From contig QANZ01029635.1 of the NCBI GenBank assembly GCA_003254925.1, positions 52,656-116,655 on the forward strand: a stretch of DNA of 64,000 nucleotides, given 5' to 3'. Below, in pieces: positions 57,300 to 64,000 of this stretch. The DNA is from Chamaecrista fasciculata. Taxonomy: Eukaryota; Streptophyta; Magnoliopsida; Fabales; Fabaceae. Under the pieces are notes generated by a model, which was not told the origin of the DNA, did not search any database, and saw only the letters and a list, made by a program, of their open reading frames with translations. Numbering within the stretch: position 1 is the first letter of the stretch; each line of letters starts with the position of its first letter. The position numbers and the translations under genes were made by a program.

Positions 57300-58735
57300 T
57301 GATCAGCCCAAATATGAACATGTTATTTGGTCTTCTTTTCATGTGCTTAAACTAATAATATATTATAATTAGAGCAATTAATATGCTAAGGGTTGCACCA
57401 AGGTATGGCGTAATAAAGAGGATAAAATAGGTTAATTAGCGTTTATTTGTTGTATTTTATAAATAAGTGTTATTTAATGGGTTTTTTTTAATGTTTCAGA
57501 TATCCAAACAGGGTCTAACCAAAGGGAATCATCGAGAATCAACGAGAAGATATCAAAAAGCACAAGATACCCTTGTGCAGCCATGTGGGCCGCCGACCCA
57601 AAATAGGACTTCTCACGGCACAAGACTCTAAGAAGAGTATGATGTCAACAAGTAACCTTCAACGAAAAAATAGGATGAGTTGTTGCGTGGGTCGCCGGCC
57701 TAAGAAGGAATTCCCACGGAACATGCAAGATAATGGTTTAAAGATATGATTTGGACGACCAGGATTCCAGATATCAAGATACAGTTAAGATATTGCGGAT
57801 ATCTCGCTGTGCCGCCATCTTGTGCCGTTGGCACAAGTGGCGGCACAAGGCCAAATTAGTTCTACAACTTGCGGCCCAAGTTTACTATCACGCCTATAAA
57901 TAGAGCTCGTCATTTCCACACTCAAATCATCGCCAAAAGCCCCATCACCTCAACTGGAGGCAAATTTAGAGTAAAATAGCTATCAATAGGTCTCCTATGA
58001 TGAAAGCCTAAACATTCTTTATCCTAGAGGAGAATCTGAAGGAAGCCGGAGTTCATCATAGTCCAGGGAGTTATTGTTTAATTATGTTCGTTAATTGTTC
58101 TTAGATTTAGGTATTTATTTTAAGATACAATTATCAGATTGATAGATCAGTACTTTATTAGGGATAATTGTTGGTATTCCTGGAGTCTATCTCTTTTATG
58201 ATTAATAAAGGTTGCTCTTTAAACACGTTATTCACATTGTTGGTTTACTTAAGGGTGTTCTATCTATCTTAGAAAATATAATTAGGATTGTTCTTTATTT
58301 CTTATATTTGTTCATTGTTCTGATGTGGCAATAATAGAAATTGCCTTCAAGAGCCTTGACAAATGCTCATAACCCCCAGTTTTAGTTGATTGATCTATCC
58401 TAATCTTATATCTTTCGCCATTGTTCTCAGTTATTATATTCGAAGTTTCGGTAATACCATTGAATATGGTTTGTGACATAATTAAAGTGATACTTCAATC
58501 TTGTATCTTTATGAACTATGATGGTGGAATTCATGATTATTCTCTAGGATATCTTTATATTATTATTCGTTCATCCTTTACATTAATTGTTCTTATACCT
58601 TTCTTAATAGCCTCACCTAAGTTCATAGATATTCATATAAATAATAATTATCTTTAACCACGAAGTTCCGCAAGAGATTCAACCATGGGTTAGCATCCAT
58701 ACTATATTCTAATAATTTTACTTTTCAAATCAAAA
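57300..58735 (+). mobile_element. Degenerate LTR copy, least interrupted
   Basis: Starts TGATCAGCCCAAATATG. It has GTGCCGCCATCTTGTGCCG words, a CCTATAAATAGAGCTCG TATA box at 57892, the GGAGAATCTGAAGGAAGCC block at 58029 and GAAGTTCCGCAAGAGATTC at 58663. It serves as the reference for the broken copies to its left. The right end is not defined and no coding was seen. Probably Gypsy, but this is not proven. Confidence 0.5.
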
Positions 58736-58799
58736 CACATTAATACATGAATCAACAATTAACAGTTGGAGTTAGGGATAAATCAAGAACCAAACCTTG

Positions 58800-58822
58800 G
58801 TTTTGATACCATTTTCAAAGAA
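58800..58822 (-). other. Possible initiator-tRNA primer-binding site
   Basis: The minus strand reads TGGTATCAAAACCAAGG, close to the TGGTATCAGAGC primer-binding site common in plant LTR retrotransposons. No adjacent LTR end was confirmed. Confidence 0.3.
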
Positions 58823-58958
58823 ATTAAGGATTACATAAATATTAAATATATGAATATCTAAATATAAATTAGGAGAAATTAATGAACAATTATAAAGAGA
58901 AAATTTATTAATTTGGAAGAGTTTGGAAAATAATAGTCAAACTTAATTAAAAAGTAGG

Positions 58959-59150
58959 TTCAACTCAACTACGCGAGTGTGGTCTAGTGGTTTCTACCTT
59001 GATCCTTTAACCAAGTGGTGGGAGTTCAGATCATATTTTTTGGTATGGAAAAGCATTTCTATGCTCAACTTTCTATCCTTAAGTGAAAGACCTGCGACGA
59101 AGGGATTAGTCATTGTTTTCCATTGTGGATACTAGTTTATACCAAAAAAA
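58959..59150 (+). mobile_element. tRNA-derived SINE
   Basis: The head GAGTGTGGTCTAGTGG-TTTC resembles box A and GTGGGAGTTCAGATC resembles box B. The body ends TTTATACCAAAAAAA. The direct repeat AAAAGTAGG lies before 58959 and after the A tail (to 59155), a fitting target duplication. About 190 bp. Confidence 0.7.
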
Positions 59151-59220
59151 GTAGGGATATAAATAAGTTATTTGACAAATAAGAAAAAAGGTAATTATAA
59201 AGAAATAATTGTACTATCAA

Positions 59221-59540
59221 TCTATATCTATACTATTATACATGCCTTTGGGTCGTCCTCCTCCAAAAGACATATATAATACTATAGTACTATAATTTAT
59301 AATATAATAAATTAAAAGTAATTTAAAATAAAATAAAATTCAAATAATTAACTCCACTAACTTCTTCCACTATCTCAAAAATTCCCCCCATTATCTTTAC
59401 AATACATAACTACCTTTGAAACCTTATATAATAAAATTTAAAATGTAATTATTTATAATATTTTATATAATTTAAAATTATAAATAACTTCATATTTTAC
59501 ATCCATATATGTGCGCACGTTAGGGCTCGCAAAGCTCTAG
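59221..59540 (+). mobile_element. Short non-autonomous Helitron
   Basis: Begins TCTATATCTATACTATTATA after an A, contains a GTGCGCAC palindrome at 59511 and ends AAAGCTCTAG before a T. The TC start, near-terminal palindrome, CTAG end and A/T insertion site are the Helitron hallmarks. 320 bp and AT-rich, with no Rep/helicase coding. Confidence 0.7.
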
Positions 59541-59550
59541 TTATTATTAG

Positions 59551-59985
59551 GGATGGCAACGGGTGGGTATTCGGCCATTTTATCACTATCTGTATCTGTA
59601 TCCATTCATTCTCTCCAATATCTATATCTTATCCGTATTTGATATCCGATGAGTACCCTAAATATCCGAAATACCCGAAAATAATGGATATAGGATAGCA
59701 TATCTTAATTCAAAAATCGGATATATCTGATACCCAATATTTTTTAATTAAAATAAATAAATTAATAATATAATAAAAAATGTATAAAATATAATAAAAT
59801 ATTTATATTATATGGTATCGGATATCGGGTACCCTAACTATCCGTTCATTTCGGACGGATACCGGGTAGTTGGTTTTTTTTTTATTTTTCAATACCCGTA
59901 ACCTATCCGATATTCGGTATCCGAAGGATATTTTTTACAGGTGGATTTGGACGGGTATCTTAAATACCCACCGAAATTGTCATCC
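59551..59985. mobile_element. hAT-like MITE with GGATATCGGGTA words
   Basis: The ends GGATGGCAACGGGTGGGTATT and the inverse of AATACCCACCGAAATTGTCATCC are imperfect inverted repeats, followed by repeated GGATAC/TATCCGA words. The flanks are both ATTATTA-like, so the duplication is ambiguous. Confidence 0.6.
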
Positions 59986-59989
59986 ATAA

Positions 59990-60296
59990 TTATTATATAT
60001 GTCTTAGGAACCTTCTAGTAGTCGGCCATTGAAAGCTATAGTATAAAATAAATATATTATAAACAAATATATTAAAAAAATTATAATTTACATTTTACAC
60101 CCTATTTTTTAGGAACCCACTTTCATGAATTACACACCTCTATTGCTAAGGTTCATGTATAACTGCTCTTATTAAAATTATTATTATTTTAAAATATAAT
60201 AAAATTAACAATCAATTTATAATATAATTTTAAATTTTAATAATTCAAACATTATATACATATTTGCGTACCCGTTATGGCACACAAAGCCCCTAG
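59990..60296 (+). mobile_element. Second Helitron-like 3' end
   Basis: TTTGCGTACCCGTTATGG-like sequence and CACAAAGCCCCTAG before a T resemble the end of the 59221 element, as does the AT-rich body. The 5' end is uncertain because the hAT-like MITE adjoins it. Confidence 0.5.
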
Positions 60297-63200
60297 TATT
60301 TGATATGTCTTTAGTTTAAAATTCAAATTCAAAATAAGTATTAAATAGATTTGAATAGGCTCATCAAATATCTGATTGTAAAGTATATCATTTAAACTCG
60401 GTTACAAAATAATTCTATATCTAAATTAGTAATTTAATAGGTTAAGTACTAATCCTCTAAGGTTGTCTGAGTTTGAACCCGACCCAACCTTAATGAATTC
60501 GGTTCTGAGTATGGTGGTACCTTAACCATATGTTGAATTTTATGGGTTAAATATTCGCCCATGTGGGAGTCCAATTGGGTTATGAGTTGATCAATTAGAA
60601 TGTGGGCAATTTTAATTATGTCCCACATCAGATAGTTAGTAAATGAGAGCTCTCTTATTCTCCTATAAAGAGGAGCGATTCCCCATCATTCAAGTTACTC
60701 AATCCGTGTGTTGCCTTGGGGGCTCTCATATTGAGAGAACCCATATAGTTATATTTCTCTCTCTTCGAGTTATTCTTTCGCGACCAGTCGTGGAAACATG
60801 GCTCTACCTCTCGTAGGTAGAGTCTCACTGTTTGGTGGAGTTCGTGATGAGGAGATCAACGTTTAGAGATCAGTCTTGGTGGAGCAGAGCCACTGGCAAG
60901 ATCTAGAATATTAGTGATGACGTCCAGGTTAGTAATGTGAGATCCCGGAGTTTTCGAATTTAGTTTTTGGGTGCTTAGAAATAAAATAAGTGATTTTTAG
61001 AATTTTAGATGGATTTTCAGGCTAGTTTTAGACTAGAATTAAGAATTTTTAGATTACAATTTTTAGAAATTAGTGAACCCAAAAATTTAGAATTTTAATT
61101 GTCATATTGGAAATCTCCATATTTTGTTTGGCTTGTGGTAAAAATTTGGGAGCAAACGGAGTTTAAAATTTTATCTGACTTTTATTTTGGTACTACAATA
61201 AATCAAATTCGAGTAGGAAACGGGACGTGTTAGAGATAGAGTTTCCAGAAACAAATTACATATTTGAAATCTACTCCTCGTAAAGAAACTAACAATATAA
61301 ATTTTGTTCGAAAATTCATTCTAAAAAAATACGCGATTTTAGGGACTAAATTGAAAAGATTTAGACTTTTAGGGAATATTCCTAACCCCAAATCAGATTA
61401 CACCTTTCTAGAAAACTCTTTTCACTCTAGATTTATGTACAATTGCACAAACAATCCCACTAGCATACAAGACTCCTTCATTTTTCTCCCACTCTCTCGT
61501 CTTGTTCTTTCTCTTGCCTCTCACACCACCGCCTGCTGTTCAGCCACCCTCCACCGCCACAGACAGCGTCGGCGATGTTCCAGCACCACCGTACGCCGGC
61601 AAACAGCCTCCGTCGTCAGCCATTTATTCTCATCTCCTCTAGGTGACGTTTTGTTCCCTTTTTTATCTCTTTTGGTCCTTTCTCTTCAAAAACCTTGAAT
61701 CTGCTGCTATAACCTTGAGGTTGCTGCTGTTTTGTGATGCATTTGTTCTCCTAGATCATGCTTTGATTGATGAAAACCAACACCTTCATTGTTCTTGGTG
61801 GATTTCCCCAATTTTCCTCTATTTTGCTCCATTTTCGGCCACAATAGAGGCATGTCCAAAAAAACATCAATTTCTTCATTGTTTCTTGATTTTCTTTGTA
61901 GGAATGAATCCTTTGATGATAAAATATTATGTTGAGTACCTCTAGGAGCTATTAAAACTCCAAAATATTGAGATTTTGGACTGTTTTTACTCTAGGGTTT
62001 GTAAGTGACGAAAATTGAGGTTTTTGGTCAAATCTCTTTATTTTCTTGAAATTGTTAGTTTGGATGAGTTCATTGGATAATAAAAAAGAGTTCTAATGCA
62101 TTGGGTTGAATTTTAAATGCGTATTTTGAAATTCGGTTATCGCGTATGAAACTTTAAAGTTTGCAAATTGGTCCCTATTGGGGTTTTTGATGAAATCCTT
62201 TTGTTTTCATGAAATTGATGGTTCAAATGAGTTTGTTTGATGATAATAATGAATTCTATTTGATCAATTTGAATTTAGAGATTATATTTTGAAATTCGAT
62301 GTTTTGGGGTAAAACCTTGAAGTTTGCATTTTGGTCCATAGAGATGATTTTGATGGTTTTGATAAACTAAAGTGATTTCTTTGGAACCATGAGGGATTCT
62401 CATATCATACTCTTGATTTTAAAGTGTGAAGAACAAAATGTGCAAATTTAACTTAAAAGGGTGAAAGAGCCAAGTTTAAAGAATGATCCTATGTTTTTGA
62501 CTTTGAAGTTTTGTTTGTGAAATTGCCTTGAACTCATAGATTTCAAATCATTCTTAAAGCTCCCAAATTGATACCCAAGCCTCGTGTTGAACCCTTGGCT
62601 AGGATGCTAGGATTTTACGCTGGTGTAGGAAAGGGTAGGATAAGTGCTTGGTAAGTGGGTCCATATGTGATTTGTTAGCTAATTTGCTAAGGGGTGAATT
62701 TGTGGTAGTTTAGAACCTTGGGTCATTGGAATTGTTTCTTGAATATGGTGTTGGTCATGTTATCAAGAGTATGTTAATGTTTTCAGATGTCTTGCGCTAA
62801 TATACGGTAGGAACGAAAGAAGATATGAAATCTACTTGATCGGCTAAGGTGAGTGGCTTTTTCCTCTTTGCCCCGTGTGAGGGTTTGATTGATGATGATG
62901 TTCGTTTATTCTGTGATCTAACTCTTTCATTGATAGTTTGTTGAAACTTGGGAATCTTGAGTACTTTTGAATGTAGGTCTTTGCAATCTAAATATTTCGT
63001 TGATGGAGGTGAGTGATTGACTTGGAATTAAATTACTTTGGTATAGCTATTACTTCCTACGGGATGAGTTGAATATGTGTGATTCTCCCCAATGATGGGT
63101 TGAGAAATGTTCAAAATGGTGGGAAATTCCCTGATGGTGGAATATTGAATTTGTAATACTAGTTACTTGAATTGTTTACAATTGATGTAGGAGGTGGTGT

Positions 63201-63621
63201 TCATGTTTATTTGGATTTATATAAAGTTGGTCATGAAAAGTGTTTGGATGAATTTATTGTCACCCTTAAATTCTTGTAATCTCGATTGACTTTATTTATA
63301 AGGCTATTGGTGTTGTTGATCTTTCCTTGCACTTTGTGATGTTCTTTAATGTGTGTTTTCTTCTTGTGGAATTTTATTGATTGCTCGAAGTGATGGGTGT
63401 CTTATGTTATGTTCATCTTAACATTTGGTTGATGACTTAATGTTCAAATTAGTGAGTTTTAAATGTACTTGTATTTGATCTTAAACTTCTTGATCAATCT
63501 GTCTTGGTGTAAACTAAATTCTGACTTTGTATCTTATTTGTTCACTTAGAATCTTGATTGATGCTGGTAATAGTATTTAATATTTATTTGGGTGATATGT
63601 GTTCTGAGTTGACTAAATTTG

Positions 63622-63725
63622 ATTGCGTTTGTGTTTGTGTTTGTGCTTGTGCTTGTGCTTGTGTTTGTGTTTGTGTTTGTGTTTGTGATTGTGATTGTGA
63701 TTGAGATTGGGTTTGCATTTGTGTT
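63622..63725. repeat. GTTTGT hexanucleotide microsatellite
   Basis: About 17 units of TTTGTG with TTGTGC and TTGTGA variants. Confidence 0.85.
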
Positions 63726-63825
63726 TGTGTATGTTGTTGCTCTCTGATAGTTCTAACTGTGATGTTGAATGAAAATGTTTACTTAGCGTGTTTTATTGTT
63801 GACTATTTGTGGAATGAATGAGATA

Positions 63826-64000
63826 ATGCTGTGTGCGGACCCGATGGGTGAAAAGCTGTGTGCGGTCCCCACGGGTTGAGATAATGCTGTGTGCGGTCCC
63901 GATGGGTGAAAAGCTGTGTGCGGTCCCCACAGGTTGAGATAATGCTGTGTGCGGTCCCGATGGGTGAAGAGCTGTGTGCGGTCCCCACGGGTTGAGAACT
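63826..64000. repeat. 58-bp minisatellite
   Basis: Three units starting ATGCTGTGTGCGG at 63826, 63884 and 63942. Each unit holds two diverged ~29-bp halves: GCTGTGTGCGGTCCCGATGG and GCTGTGTGCGGTCCCCACGG. The array is cut by the window end, so its length is unknown. Confidence 0.9.

Larger units (their letters stand above)
60936..64000 (+). mobile_element. Gypsy-like long LTR running off the window
   Basis: Starts TGTGAGATCCCGGAGTTTTCG and continues with blocks such as AGTTTGCAAATTGGTCCC and GGCTAAGGTGAGTGGC. Part of it is present inverted at 56500-57065. The open frames at 61264-61698 and 61643-61945 show no known domain. The element end and any target duplication lie outside the window, so the LTR call rests on the start motif and the repeated copy. 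Confidence 0.5.

Noticed and set aside
61264-61945. Two open frames of 144 and 100 codons
   Set aside because: They overlap in different phases inside LTR-like sequence and show only low-complexity Ser/Leu-rich translation.
63826-64000. Regular repeat resembling a CRISPR array
   Set aside because: The spacers are themselves repeated and the genome is plant; a minisatellite.

Overview
The window is AT-rich plant nuclear DNA, most likely from a eudicot. The evidence is an intron-bearing PLATZ zinc-finger gene, fragments of plant genes (a PTST/FLO6-like exon and NAP1-related exons), and a dense set of plant transposons: an L1-type LINE, Copia and Gypsy LTRs, SINEs, Helitrons, and MULE-, hAT- and PIF-type inverted-repeat elements. 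Four single N bases (10146, 16430, 23952, 42092) look like assembly joins.

Layout. 1-444: inverted-repeat MITE. 486-3189: MULE-type MITE split by a 2.16 kb Copia-like solo LTR. 3590-4678: Pack-MULE with a gene fragment. 4745-5648: two more inverted-repeat elements. 5657-8026: second Pack-MULE-type copy with a nested GCGG-rich element. 9078-9570: another MULE MITE. 10005-12850: Helitron end, SINE split by a solo LTR, decayed Copia 3' end. 14553-15361: SINE split by a hAT MITE. 15585-20739: LINE sequence with an intact-looking ORF2 and a partial near-identical duplicate upstream. 21328-26587: tandem duplication, hAT MITE, PIF-like element. 29148-29740: NAP1-related pseudogene exons (minus strand). 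31204-32045: solo LTR. 34517-40853: PLATZ gene on the minus strand, five coding exons, introns loaded with transposons and a tandem triplication. 42252-43527: MULE. 44372-44954: MITE with a GC-rich minisatellite. 44960-60935: degenerate nested LTR retrotransposon sequence containing three well-bounded solo LTRs, then a SINE, Helitron and hAT pieces. 60936-64000: a Gypsy-like LTR with microsatellite and 58-bp minisatellite running off the window edge.

The only apparently functional host gene is PLATZ, whose conceptual product is 218 residues with both zinc-binding motifs complete. The LINE ORF2 keeps its endonuclease and reverse transcriptase motifs. Almost everything else is non-autonomous or decayed transposon sequence. 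Many insertions have clean target-site duplications (5 bp for LTRs, 8 bp for hAT, 9 bp for MULE), so the order of nesting can be read directly.

Most notable are several families of long-inverted-repeat elements with 9-bp duplications whose arms are built from repeated TTTGGTCC or TTTGGTACC words. One family carries captured host sequence. The family assignments are from memory of motifs; no database search was possible.
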